A stretch of 64,000 bases of DNA. Source: Ceratopteris richardii. Its lineage: Eukaryota; Streptophyta; Polypodiopsida; Polypodiales; Pteridaceae. Under the pieces are notes generated by a model, which saw only the letters and a list, made by a program, of their open reading frames with translations, was not told the DNA's origin and did no database searches. Both the position numbers and the translations under genes were made by a program. The number at the start of each line of letters is the position of its first letter. Positions within the stretch are counted from its first letter, which is position 1. The DNA is taken from contig CM035438.1 in the NCBI GenBank assembly GCA_020310875.1, forward strand, positions 101,610,139 to 101,674,138, read 5' to 3'. Shown in pieces: positions 54,472-64,000 of this stretch.

Positions 54472-57400
54472 ATGAATTTTAGGTTTAATAAAAAAAACAA
54501 ATGTTCTAAAATGTCCATATTGTATCAGATGGCTAGTTTGGATCCGGAGGAGAGAATGGCATGTCCTTGCACTCATTGCAAGTATCAAATTTATCAAAAA
54601 CGACGGATTTGTATTGCACATGTTAGAGAGTATGGATCCTTTGATAAAAGTCGACTAGAAAACCTACGTTACCATTTGCATGGTCCCCCAAGTGAGCAGA
54701 TGGACCCAAACGACATTGCACCAATAACCTCTCGTAGACAAAAGAGAACAAAAAAGGACTTAGACGTACAAGCAAGTACTAATAACATTACACGGAATGA
54801 ACATATGGAAGAGATGTTCGAAGCATTTTATGAGATGGATAAAGATCATGATGGTGGAGAAGATGTCAAGAGTTTCATGGACACAACAGAATTCCACGAT
54901 CAGAAGTCAATGAAGAATATAAAAACATGCGAAGACTAGCTCGTTTACCACTTTACAATGGAGCAAAGATATATGTACTACGTGCATCACTCACAATGCT
55001 CAATCTGCAATCCATTTATGGATGGTCAGATAGTAGTGTCACTAAATTGTTCAAGTAAGTGGATTTGAAATAAACTTTCATTATTGTATCAAAATAACTT
55101 TATTTACTAATATCGTTTTAATTTCTTATTGTAGGCTTCTTAAAGATCAATTTTTGTCAGAGGGCAATGACATGCCTTCAACACGTGGAGATGCAAAAAA
55201 ACTTTTACAATCCATTGGAATGGATTATACTAAGATTCATGCTTGTCCGAATGATTGCATCCTCTTTCGGAATGAGTATGTGCATCTCCACGTATGTCCA
55301 AAGTGTGGAGCAAATAGATTTTGAGAAGATCTTGTAGGCGAAGCAATCCCTGTAAAGGTTCTTCGCCACTTTCTTATCATTCCATGAATTAAGAAAATGT
55401 CTAGATGCAAATATATAGCTGAGTTAATGTCATGGCATACAAAGAGCGGGTCTACAGATGGTGAAATGCGAGTGCCTGCTGACTCTGAGGCTTGGAGCAC
55501 AATGATTGGCTTGGTTATGGTGAATATTCAGGTTTATCGATTTCGGGTTACCATGCTTGTCCCTTATGCGAACCACGACTCGAAGCACGCTATTCCAAAG
55601 TACTACGTAAAACTGTCTATGAAGGACACCATAGATATTTGCCTGATGGACATGTTTTACATGAAGGACAAATTGGTTGACAAGCGCAATGCCGAATGAA
55701 AGCTAGCGATTGGAAACAACTGTGGGATTCAGAAAATCCAGCCGCTGGCATGAAACGGTTGTCCATTTTTCATGAACTCCCTTATTGGAGTGAATTATTG
55801 ATCAATCATTTGGTAGACCGGATGCATATGTTTAAGGATGTGGGAGAGATTCTTTGGAAGACTTTGATTGGAAAGAAAGAAAGCAAAGCACAAAGGGAGG
55901 ACTTAGAAGAGTGAGGTCGTATTGTGGGCAATTACTAAGCCCAACGAAATAGTATCGTTACCAAGAGCTCCTTGGGTGCTTCACAGGATGGAAGAGCAAC
56001 AAGTGAAGAAAACAATTTCAGAGTTTCAGACACCTACTGGATGCATGAGGTGTCTAAAAACTGCTTTCACACAAAACGAAAATCTTGGAGGGCTCAAGCC
56101 TCATGATTGGCACAAGTTTTTACAGTTTGTGCTCCTTGTAGCCCTAAAAGATTGTCTTTCAAAGGATGTACGAAGAACCATTTATAAAATTAGTTCTTTA
56201 GTACGGTGGATCTCTTCTAAAGAGATAAATAAAGATAGCATAGAGGGTGCAAAACTCAATGCTATGAGGCTGTTTCTATGCCAGAGAAATACTTTCCCAC
56301 AAGTATTCTCACTATTCAACTTCATTTACTGGTTCATGTGGTAGATGAAGTTGCAATGGCAAGAACTGTCCATAGTCGAGCGCTTTATGAAGACATCAAA
56401 AGGGTTTGTTCGATAGAGAGCACGTACAGAGGGTAGCATGGTAGAGGGATGGCTTGTACAAGAGTCTCTTGTATTCATAACTGCGTTTCTACGTATGTCA
56501 GATCCCAAAATGCCTTGCTTATGGAGCGATGATGAAGATGTTCGTCTCGTAGGCGATGAACCACAAGGTAAAGGATTGCAAAGAAAAATGGATGCAGCTT
56601 TCAAAGAGAAGGCAATGAAGTTTTGCATAGTTAACTCTGAGCCTATGCAGAAGTGGTTAGAAAAGTATGAGCTTGCCAAGGAAACCAACGCAAAAGAAAG
56701 AACTCAGTTTCGAAGGAATCGTTCCACTTGATTTTTGCCTCTTCCACCTTTTCCAACGAGTAGATGGCTAGATACAATGGTTTCACAAGCAAAGGCAGCG
56801 GGTGAAGATATCTCTGAAGAAGAAGAAGAAGAAGAACTCGCAAAGGGATGTGATTGGGAGTATACTAAATATGGTGCATTATGGTCTCATGGATGACACT
56901 TTCGGATCGCACGAATCGATAAAAATAGGTCTACTTTTGATAGTGGGGTGATGGTGAACTTTTTGCAAAAAAGTAGAGCAAGTGCAAGAGATGATAATGC
57001 TCAAGAAGGCCAGCTAGATTATTGTGGTGTGATTCAAGATATCTTGAAACTATCTTTTAGGAAGTTTGATTACTTTGTTTTTTATTGGAAATGGTTCAAA
57101 GTAGTCACCTCTGGAAGAAACACAACAGTGAGGCGGGATAAAAGCAGTTTGCTTCAATTCGACTCCACAAAATTATGGACGGATGAAAGTGATATATTTG
57201 TACTTCCCGAACACTGTGAGCAAGTTGTTTTTATACCAGATTCAAAAGAACTAGAGTGGCTATTTGTTTTACAAGTCGCCCCATGTAGTAGACAAATTTG
57301 TGAGAACATAGATGTAGAAGAAAGTCCATGTGTAGTGGACTCAGAGATTCATTCGATAGTCGAGGAGGAAGAGATCATTGTTCGAGAAGAAGAGATCATT

Positions 57401-57550
57401 GAAGAAGAGTTCATTGTTCGAGAAGATGAAGCAATAGACGATGATCAGGAAGAAACCAACATAGCAAGCGATTTAGAAGCCATCAATATAGAGATAGATA
57501 TTCTCGATGCATCGGATCTCCAAGAGGATGCTAGACTAGAGGATTTTTGA
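54472..57550 (+). pseudogene. CACTA-2 TNP2-type transposase, broken
   Basis: Transpos_assoc zinc domain (54,523-54,690: CPCTHCKY...HLHGPP), linker, a frameshift near 54,905, then LPLYNGAKIYVLRASL and YGWSDSSVTKLF. An 80-bp intron (55,055-55,134) follows, then the second exon with MPSTRGDAKKLLQSIGMDY and HACPNDC...CPKCGANRF. After DSEAW (about 55,495) the text jumps to GEYSGLSISGYHACPLC: the catalytic region holding the first two Asp residues of TNP2 is deleted. Later: LPYWSELLINHL, KPHDWHKFLQFVL, the DUF4218 region VERFMKTSKGFVR...EGWLVQESL (about 56,340-56,600), and the DUF4216 region YCGVIQDILKLSFRKFDYFVF (57,020-57,300). TGA codons at 55,322 and 55,384 and more frameshifts. Not functional. 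Confidence 0.88.
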
Positions 57551-57671
57551 ATCAAACACTTGTACGTACTAATTTTTGTTTTTTTTTTGCTAGGTTTTTT
57601 TGTACACTACCATTTCTCTATATTACCTTTATTATCACATGCTAATTATTTGAGTTCTTTTGTTACAGAGC

Positions 57672-58942
57672 ATGATAGGAGACAGTCCTCCAGTCACTCC
57701 ACATTCCATGATAGAGGAGCAATTTTTAGAGTTCATCTCTCAGGTACCTCCCGCGTATATGGTCGCTGCATCACAGTATTGGATCGCTCATGGTAGCACT
57801 CCTCCCGGACTCACTCCTGGCGGCCTCACTCCTGCCGGCCTCACTCCTGTCGGCCTCACTCTTGCCGGCCTCACTCCTGCTAGCCTCACTCTTGTCGGCC
57901 TCACTCTCGCTGGTGTCACTCTTACTGATGTCACTCCTGCGGGTGGTGCTACTCCCGTAGGAGGTATGTCTTCTAGCTTTATGACTCCACCATGACCATC
58001 TTTTCAGCCATCCCCTACTCGGCCTAGTAGTAGACATGTGCGTTCGACACCTCAATGCGATACAGGTTCTGGCCCATCTCATAGGTCGAGGTCACGCTCT
58101 GGAGCAGGAGGTTCTAGGAGTGGATCTACAAGTAGGTCTGGAGGAGGTAGTTGTGGAGGCAGTGCGATGGACGTTGTGTCACCCGCTTTTACTCCTAGGA
58201 TGAGTACCTCAGATGTAGGTACACCACGCGGGTACACCATGTGGAACACCACATACACCTTGGGGTGCTCATGACCATGATGACTCCAAGGTGTATAGTA
58301 TCCGAGATGGAGCTCCAGTGATGGATGTGGCTGGCAAAGCAATGCGTGCACGTATATGACAACTTTTCTCCATACAGTTTGGACACTCTATCATGTTGAA
58401 ATGGAGTGAACAAGATAAAGATCGGAATAATTATATCACACAGATGATTTATCAGGAGTTTTGACCAGCCGATGGACAGCCTCTTCTCACTTTAGAGTGG
58501 ATTCTGCACACCGCACGTGAAGTTATGTCCCATCGACGATCCGAGGCTCGTGATGTTTTCAGAGCAGGCTTACCAAAGCCTGTATGGTTAAATGTTGAGG
58601 AGTGGGATATGATTTGCGACGAGCAACAGCAAACTCCTGACCGATATCGCGAGCAGCGAGATGTCATAGCCACACGTTTAGATACCGCTGGACCATCACA
58701 TTTGCGCAGCGGCGGATATGACACGATGCATCACGAGTTTGTAAGTACCATTTGATTTATTGAATTTTTTTGTTTTCTCATGTATGTTCCTCTAATGTTT
58801 TGTATATTTGTTGCAAGAGCTGGCAATGGGTCGTCCTCCAACACGAACAGAGGAGGCTTATGGATATCGTCATGGATTGACTGCACTATTGGAGGACTTG
58901 GAGGGATGCGGTGCGGTCGTTTCATGGGAGCATTTGCGATGA
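57672..58942 (+). pseudogene. CACTA-2 ORF2, Transposase_24/TNPA-like with pentapeptide repeats
   Basis: Exon 1 (57,672-58,740) starts after an acceptor ttacag; it reads SPPVTPHSMIEEQFLEFIS, then about eleven five-residue repeats (GLTPA, GLTLA; 57,800-57,930), a Ser/Gly/Arg-rich part, DDSKVYSIRDGAPVMD, and the Transposase_24 region W...CDEQQQTPDRYREQRD and GGYDTMHHEF. A 79-bp intron (58,741-58,819, gtaagt...agag) leads to exon 2: LAMGRPPTRTEEAYGYRHGL, stop near 58,940. Stops at 57,996, near 58,358 and near 58,462 and a frameshift near 58,230 break it. Such proteins bind subterminal repeats and help TNP2. The intron lies at the same place as intron 2 of the minus-strand gene. Confidence 0.75.
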
Positions 58943-59316
58943 GGTGATTAATTTATAAACTTGGTTTTTACTTGTTGTTTGTAAATTTCATGTGACTTCA
59001 TCTCATTTCATTAATGTTCTTTGTTGCAAGACTATTGATATGGAACGTCCTTTGCATGTGTATGGCAGTGGCACACCAAAATTTTGTATTTGATTTTTAT
59101 ATGGCAATGCATTGCTTTGCCACATTTTGTAAAAGCATCATATATGACAGTGGTCTGCCACACTCTTGTACATGCTTCATTTATGAAATATATAACTCTT
59201 TTTGTACATGGTTCATGGTTCATTCTAATTATCTCTTTTGTGTCCAATAATATTATGTTTTATGAAATCATATTTCAATTGACATTAGAGTACACATCAT
59301 ATGTACTCGGTTTTTT

Positions 59317-59390
59317 GGGCAGAGTGTATTGTCTTTTGCTAAGCAACATCACGGTAATGTTGCTATAGCAAAAGACAACACACTCTGCCC
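59317..59390. repeat. 74-bp hairpin near the CACTA-2 end
   Basis: Arm gggcagagtgtattgtcttt pairs with aaagacaacacactctgccc; an inner stem agcaacat...atgttgct continues the fold. Flanking t and a runs extend it. Conserved in CACTA-1 (20,630-20,710). Confidence 0.8.
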
Positions 59391-59404
59391 AAAAAAAAAT
59401 TTGC

Positions 59405-59640
59405 AGATATGGTCGTCAGTATAAGCGACGGTACTCCCAGTAATGTCATCGGAGTAAGCGTTGGTACACCCCACGGGCGCCGGTATATGCGACGGTACAC
59501 CCAGCAGAGCCATCGGTATGGCGTCGGTATGGGCATCAGAAATACCGAGGTTTATATCGACGCTCATACCGACGCCCATACTGGCGCTTTAATACTGACG
59601 CGCATACCGACACCTCCAAATATGCACGTTCATTTCCCTT
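59405..59640. repeat. CACTA-2 right subterminal repeats
   Basis: Motifs such as cggtatgggcatc, accgacgcccata and accgacgctcata repeated in both orientations up to the right terminus (59,650-59,675). Confidence 0.8.
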
Positions 59641-60262
59641 GGTAAAAACCTCGATATACCTGATCTGTTGTAGTGATATAACAAACATAAATAAGTAAAA
59701 CAATTAAAACATCCATAAAAATAAAATAATTATATAAAATTTAATAATACTCACAAAGTCATCCAGATGATCTCGCATATACTCACTCAAACGCTGATAT
59801 CCAAAATGTGTAGCATACTCGATCTCATGTTTCGTAGGATATCGGCCATAATCCTTTTGCTGCATTGAAACAAATAAAAAAGATTAGTTTCTTGCATTTT
59901 AACTAAGATAAAAAATATACTCACAATAACACATACTTACAAATGCATCTACAAAACCATGATGGCCCATTTGGCCTAGGTGCAATGTGTGGCCCGACTC
60001 AACTCCTTCTTTGCAGTAGCCTGTTTATTTAAGAAAAAAGAAATACATAAATTAAATGTAAAAAATTACTAAAATATATGAAAACTATAAATATAAACTC
60101 TAAATCTGTATACCTTCTGCTGAGGAAATGACTCCTGAAGATGTAACTGTCTACGAAAAAACTGCCACGTCTCTGGTGGTATGTTAGCTCGCCTCTTATT
60201 TTTTTCCACCATACAATATCTCCTGTTAATTTAATCTCAAACAGAAAAAAAAAATCAAAATA

Positions 60263-60548
60263 CATACACATATCTACACACACATACACATACACATATA
60301 CATGCAAACATATACGCATACATATATGCATACATATACACATATACATACATATAACATAAATACACATATACATATCCACATATATACGTACACACAC
60401 ATGCATGCATATACACTCATTCTTACAAAATACATGCATTTATCCCACAATAATGTGTATTTGTGTATATGTGAATATGTGTGTATGTGTAAATGTGTAT
60501 ATGTGAATATGTGTATGTGTAAATATGTATATGTGAATGTTTATGTAT
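60263..60548. repeat. CA/TA microsatellite in two opposite arms
   Basis: 60,263-60,420 is acatacacata-type; 60,460-60,548 is gtgtatatgtgaata-type, roughly its complement, so the two can pair. It fills the space between two divergent genes. Confidence 0.8.
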
Positions 60549-60590
60549 GTAAATAATCAGATTATTAATATCAAATACCATTATTTGTAG

Positions 60591-60790
60591 ATTCTGATCA
60601 ATCAGATGGAACTCCACCATCATCTCCTCATCGTGCAACGACTATATACAACGACTATATACTGTAAGTATCAAACATTTAATTTTAAATATATTTGATG
60701 GATACATAACTTTTTTTTTTTGTTTCTTATTATAATCAGATTCTGATCAATCAGAGAGCACTCCACCACCTCCTACCCATGCAACGACTT
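60591..60790 (+). repeat. Tandem duplication of a SET-gene exon start
   Basis: attctgatcaatcagatgg...gcaacgact (60,591-60,643) and attctgatcaatcagagag...gcaacgact (60,740-60,789) are copies about 149 bp apart, each after an AG acceptor. The first also holds a small internal repeat (caacgactatata twice). Confidence 0.75.
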
Positions 60791-62357
60791 CACATGTGTC
60801 CTCCGATAGGAATTATGATGAATTTTACTATCAAGAGCATATTATATGTTGGTGTAACTCTTGTTATGGCACGTATTGAAGACCACGATTGGAATGTATT
60901 GAACATGAGGCAGAGTATGGTACTTTTGAGTATGCACCATCACCTGGTCAACGTGATAATGCTTGGGTATGTATTTTTTATATAAATCAATGTCATTATT
61001 TTATTTAAAAACCATATACAAAATCAAATTACTCTTGATATACAGGAATAGTTGCTCGATGATGATGATGATTATTATAATTTTTCTCATAATGTTAATG
61101 TAGCTAGTACACATCATGGACTTGTTGTTCATCAATTACAAGCAGAGGTTTCTAGAAATCCTCTACCTCCTGGTTTAGAGACTGAAACGGCTGGAGATTA
61201 TCCATTGCGAGCTCGTGATCGTTCTCTAGTACAAACATATGATAGAAGAAGATATGGAGGATGGAATAGAGGATCACTTCCTTTAGATGGAGAGGTTATC
61301 AACTTTTGGGGTAATCGCTATATGATTTCTCCATCCACTATTACTAATGTTGGTCGTGGTCTCTTTATTGTAGAGGATTTGTATGTGCCTCCGAACTCTG
61401 AAGTCACTCTTATGTCATTTTGTGGTCCTATATATGGATGGGGAGATTGGCATCGACTTTCACATTATGTTCAAAGCATGAGTACTTATGGAATATGCTT
61501 GAATGCAGCATCCCTTACTAGTAGAAGGATTTTACATGCAGAAAATGAAAGATTATATATTGATGGAAGACCTTACATGCATGGAAATATAGCAGGTTTA
61601 ATAAATAGTAGTTGAGGGTTACATAATAGTTCAAGGACTAATTGCACATTTGAGGAGCGTGAAAATAGTCATGAATCACCATACACGAGTAGAGATGTAT
61701 CAAGATACATAGTTGTCAATGCTATTACTACATTACATGCTGGTGATGAACTATTAGTGAATTATGGATGGTTTAGACCTCCAAGAGCACCTTTTAGCTA
61801 GAGAGAATGAAAATTTTCTATCCATATTTAATAACTTATATATTTAATTTTATGTTTAAAGTTTACTTTTTATTCATTTATGGAATACTAATGAATTTAA
61901 TTTATATGTGTAGATTCCAACGTATGATGTTGATGATATTCCTCCACACCATTCACAATTGCTAGTAAGACCTCATTTATCAGAAGCTTCTATGAGGAGG
62001 CTATGCAAAAGTGATCCTGTGGAATATGCAATGTTGAAAGATCTATATTCAAAATGAGATAAAGTACAAGATTTGTGCGACAATGATGAAGATGATGGCA
62101 TGGCAAATTTTATTGAGGATTGGTATCAAAATGATTGTGAGAGCATTGATATTTCTAAAAATGAGAAATATCTTCGAGAGGAATGTCTAAAGCAGACTCC
62201 TGAAGATGACTCCCTACACATCTATCTCATGGACACAACTTCTAATGACTCTATTTCTCATTTCTTTACATTACTAACTCATATACATATGATTCTAGAC
62301 TCATCCCGTGTCTATTGCATTACTCCTTATCATTCTAATGATCATCTATACTCATAG
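60591..62357 (+). pseudogene. SET-domain (lysine methyltransferase-like) gene, spliced, with in-frame stops
   Basis: Exons: 60,591-60,663 (likely a duplicate of the next), 60,740-60,966, 61,046 to about 61,801, and 61,914 onward, with gtaagt/gtatgt donors and tag/cag acceptors. The third exon holds a SET domain: NVGRGLFIVED (GxG motif, about 61,347), MSFCGPIYGW, YGICLNA, YIDGRPYMHGNIAGLINSS (NHS-like region; His is Ser), then SRTNCTFEE and AGDELLVNYGW (ELxxxYG). SET domains transfer methyl groups from S-adenosylmethionine to lysine. Before it is a Pro/Ser-rich, acidic part (SDQSESTPPPP; LLDDDDDYYNF); after it PTYDVDDIPPHHSQLLVRPHLSEASMRRLC and an acidic tail. Stops at 60,877 (TGA), 61,049 (TAG), 61,613 (TGA), 61,799 (TAG), 62,055 (TGA). 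The 3' end runs into an LTR fragment. Confidence 0.7.
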
Positions 62358-62509
62358 TACAAGAATTTTCATCTGTAATGTACATATGTATACAAGCTAC
62401 ATTTCTGAAATATCTTCACTTTCTCAAATGACTTCTTTGGCTTCATTTTGATTCTTGACTTGCTTCAAATTCTTTATAATCATCAATTTGGGATTGCTTT
62501 GTTCCAACA
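62340..62509 (+). repeat. LTR end fragment of the Copia-2 family
   Basis: aatgtacatatgtatacaag...tcatcaatttgggattgctttgttccaaca matches the last 170 bp of the Copia-2 LTR (for example 1,120-1,256) with many changes. No start, partner or internal region seen. Confidence 0.7.
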
Positions 62510-64000
62510 CTTAGGGCTAGAGTGGGGAATGGTTTTTTATTATATATGGTGTGTGTGGAAAGTGTCTTGAGTATTCATGTGGAAAAGAGATTTGTGACGT
62601 GTGGAATGAATAGTCGAGAAGAGTGACGAGAGGGAATGTGGACATGTCTTTTGCTTACATGTATATTGTGTGGGGCGAGCTTGCATGTGTGATGTGAGTG
62701 ATGTGTGTGTGTTTTGTCCATTCTGACAATATGTTTGATTAAAGTAGTGGTCTAACATGATTTGATGAAGTTTGTAGACAGGCAAACATGGTGATGAAGA
62801 TGCGAGAAAATGGACAAAGTTGGTACCAAATTGGCTCGTCGGGGACAACTTCGCAAGCAGAAGAGGGGAATATGTTGACCTGGAAATCGTCTGATCTTGC
62901 TTGGATTTATGTGTCACATCACCTTGGTGTGATTTGTTTTTTTTCAAAGAAAAAATATGCGTTTCACCAAATATTCTTGTGGATTTTGTTTTTATGAATG
63001 TGCAGGAGACTTAAAGGATATGGAAGTGGAGTAAAAAGGGATTAATTCCTCTTGGCAGAGAGTATTGGTCACTCCTGCCTTTTGTCAAGAGATGACAGGA
63101 GGGAAGGATAATTTCTTTCATCAATTCGCACGGGGGAGGCTTCTGCTGTTATCGGGGGGCTGGGGGACACATATCAGAGAAGACAGAGAGGGAAGGGGGC
63201 ATGACCTGAGGCTTTGGGGGGAAAGAGGAGGTTCACTCTGCTTGGCAACAGGGGAGACATACGTGGGTAGCAGGGTTCTATTCTTCTCGTTTTCTCTGTG
63301 CATGCAGGCATCGCGAGTTTTGATTCCATTCAAGAAGCATGGACGGGCAAAGGACTCGAGGGAGCTATTGTTTGCTCAAAAAGGGGAAGAGATGAGGTAA
63401 AAGGGGTGTTGATCGTTCTTGGTAGAGACTAGTAGCGGGATATAGAGAAACAATCGTAGGTCATGTGCTCCAATGTTTCGGCCCTTCAAAGGCTAGCAGC
63501 CAGAAGTCTTAAGCATGCTTTCTCTTCGTTTACAGAGTGATACTGGTGTCAGCGTTCATCGCTATCCTCTGTTTATTAAGCCATATCTTTTGGGAGGAAA
63601 AAAGACATAGAGGAAATGTTGAGGGAGAGAGAGGTTCGGGCGCTTCAGAGGAAGGGGGCACGCAGTTCTGAATGAAAGATGGGCAGAGTTATGCACTCTG
63701 AGAACTTCATAAAATGATAGCGTAACAGTGGCAGTAGGATCTGGATGATGCAAACTTATTGTCTGGCACATGTCCCTCTGCACATGTATGCCAATTTCTT
63801 GTTTGCCATTGCGACAATGTGAGTAAATCAAGGCGTCATTCTTCACAACAACTGGGTGCTCATCTCTGAGTTTTTATGGACCTTTGATATGTTACAACAA
63901 ACTCGGATAGGTTCATCCTTAGGAACAACAAGAAAGGACCAATAGCACTTGCCCAGAATGAACTTCGATGCGGAACTTCTAGTATGTCGACTGAATCATT
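62510..64000. other. Unassigned sequence with GC-richer middle part
   Basis: No retroelement, CACTA, RNA or known protein motif found. 63,050-63,420 is richer in G and has an open stretch from 63,065 without recognisable motif or intron support. A (gtgt)n run lies near 62,700. This could be unique DNA bordering the repeat cluster. Confidence 0.4.

Larger units (their letters stand above)
51151..59675 (+). mobile_element. CACTA-2: full-length CACTA (En/Spm) transposon with defective transposase
   Basis: 8,525 bp. Left end gactacaaca, right end the complement of CACTACAACA, 3-bp TSD ata on each side (51,148-51,150 and 59,676-59,678). Inside the ends lie many subterminal copies of a ccgacg/cccata motif in both orientations. 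It encodes TNP2 (54,523-57,550) and ORF2 (57,672-58,942), both plus strand, the usual two-gene plan. TNP2 is broken and lacks its catalytic core. Its 88-bp target intron and the TSD confirm both edges. Confidence 0.9.
51004..60212 (-). pseudogene. Transposase_24 (TNPA)-like gene, four exons, split by CACTA-2
   Basis: Exons on the minus strand: 60,212-60,114, 60,020-59,941, 59,859-59,755, 51,138-51,004. Introns have GT-AG ends and phase 0: 93 bp, 81 bp, and a third of 8,616 bp that is 88 bp once CACTA-2 and one TSD copy are removed. The protein of about 139 residues starts MVEKNKRRANIPPETWQFF, has KKELSRATH, then HLGQMGHHGFVDAF, GRYPTKHEIEYATH and an acidic tail (HDDEDEDDHDDHDADDDD) before the stop. 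The W-x-F, R-A...H-x-L-G-x-x-G and G-R-x-P-T-x-x-E spacing fits plant En/Spm Transposase_24 proteins, which bind CACTA ends. Exon 2 is one base short (frame break near 59,985). Upstream exons may exist. Confidence 0.55.

Noticed and set aside
60029-60439. 136-codon minus-strand frame over 60,439-60,029
   Set aside because: Its first half is microsatellite and its second half is another frame of the predicted exon 1; splice signals and motif support favour the four-exon model.
63065-63400. 111-codon open frame in GC-richer sequence
   Set aside because: No recognisable motif, and a competing frame on the other strand; could be chance.

Overview
This window is a land-plant nuclear repeat region. 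The evidence is tRNA-Met-type primer sites (TGGTATCAGAGC) behind LTRs, Ty1/Copia and Ty3/Gypsy (chromovirus) polyproteins, CACTA (En/Spm) DNA transposons with plant-type TNP2, DUF4218, DUF4216 and Transposase_24-like proteins, short GT-AG introns of about 80-95 bp, CCCTAAA-like motifs and long CA/TA/GA microsatellites. I see no rRNA gene, functional tRNA gene, CRISPR array or bacterial-style operon. The species cannot be told from the sequence; the density of old, stop-riddled elements suggests a large, repeat-rich plant genome. Names such as Copia-1 or Gypsy-A are my labels for this window.

Layout. 1-19,928 is a nest of four retroelements. Old Copia-1 (+) runs from before the window to 19,928. 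Copia-2 (-, 203-6,713) sits in its gag; it is young, complete, with LTRs differing at three positions and a 1,390-codon uninterrupted gag-pol. Gypsy-A (-, about 9,441-18,732), cut short at its 3' end, sits in the RT region of Copia-1, and chromovirus Gypsy-B (-, 10,647-16,962, TSD acatg) sits inside Gypsy-A. 20,414-24,490 is CACTA-1 (-), a decayed copy without transposase that holds a 1,058-bp solo LTR. 24,807-29,836 is degraded Copia-4 (+), with a 23-G tract and a SINE-like insert at its 3' side. 29,837-32,480 (Copia-5, -) and 32,872-37,879 (Copia-3, +) are two members of one family placed head to head. 37,880-41,420 is mostly non-coding. 41,421-47,860 is a very decayed Gypsy-D (+) with three zinc-knuckle remnants and a MITE. 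47,930-49,972 holds gag, LTR and integrase/chromodomain pieces of other Gypsy elements (-). 50,263-50,965 is microsatellite.

The most interesting part is 51,004-62,360. A four-exon minus-strand gene for a small Transposase_24 (TNPA)-like protein (60,212 to 51,004) is split by CACTA-2 (51,151-59,675, TSD ata), which landed in its 88-bp third intron. Head to head with it, on the plus strand (60,591-62,357), lies a spliced SET-domain (lysine methyltransferase-like) gene with five in-frame stops, every one TGA or TAG. The pair could be the remains of a CACTA-like transposon that carried a SET-domain gene. The SET gene runs into an LTR end of the Copia-2 family (62,340-62,509); 62,510-64,000 shows nothing I recognise.

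Working together: apart from Copia-2, nothing looks able to move by itself. Many nonsense codons are TGA or TAG where CGA or CAG is the easiest source, as expected if methylated cytosines in silenced repeats deaminate over time. Shared intron size (79-93 bp) and the same phase-0 intron position link the ORF2 of CACTA-2 to the interrupted minus-strand gene.
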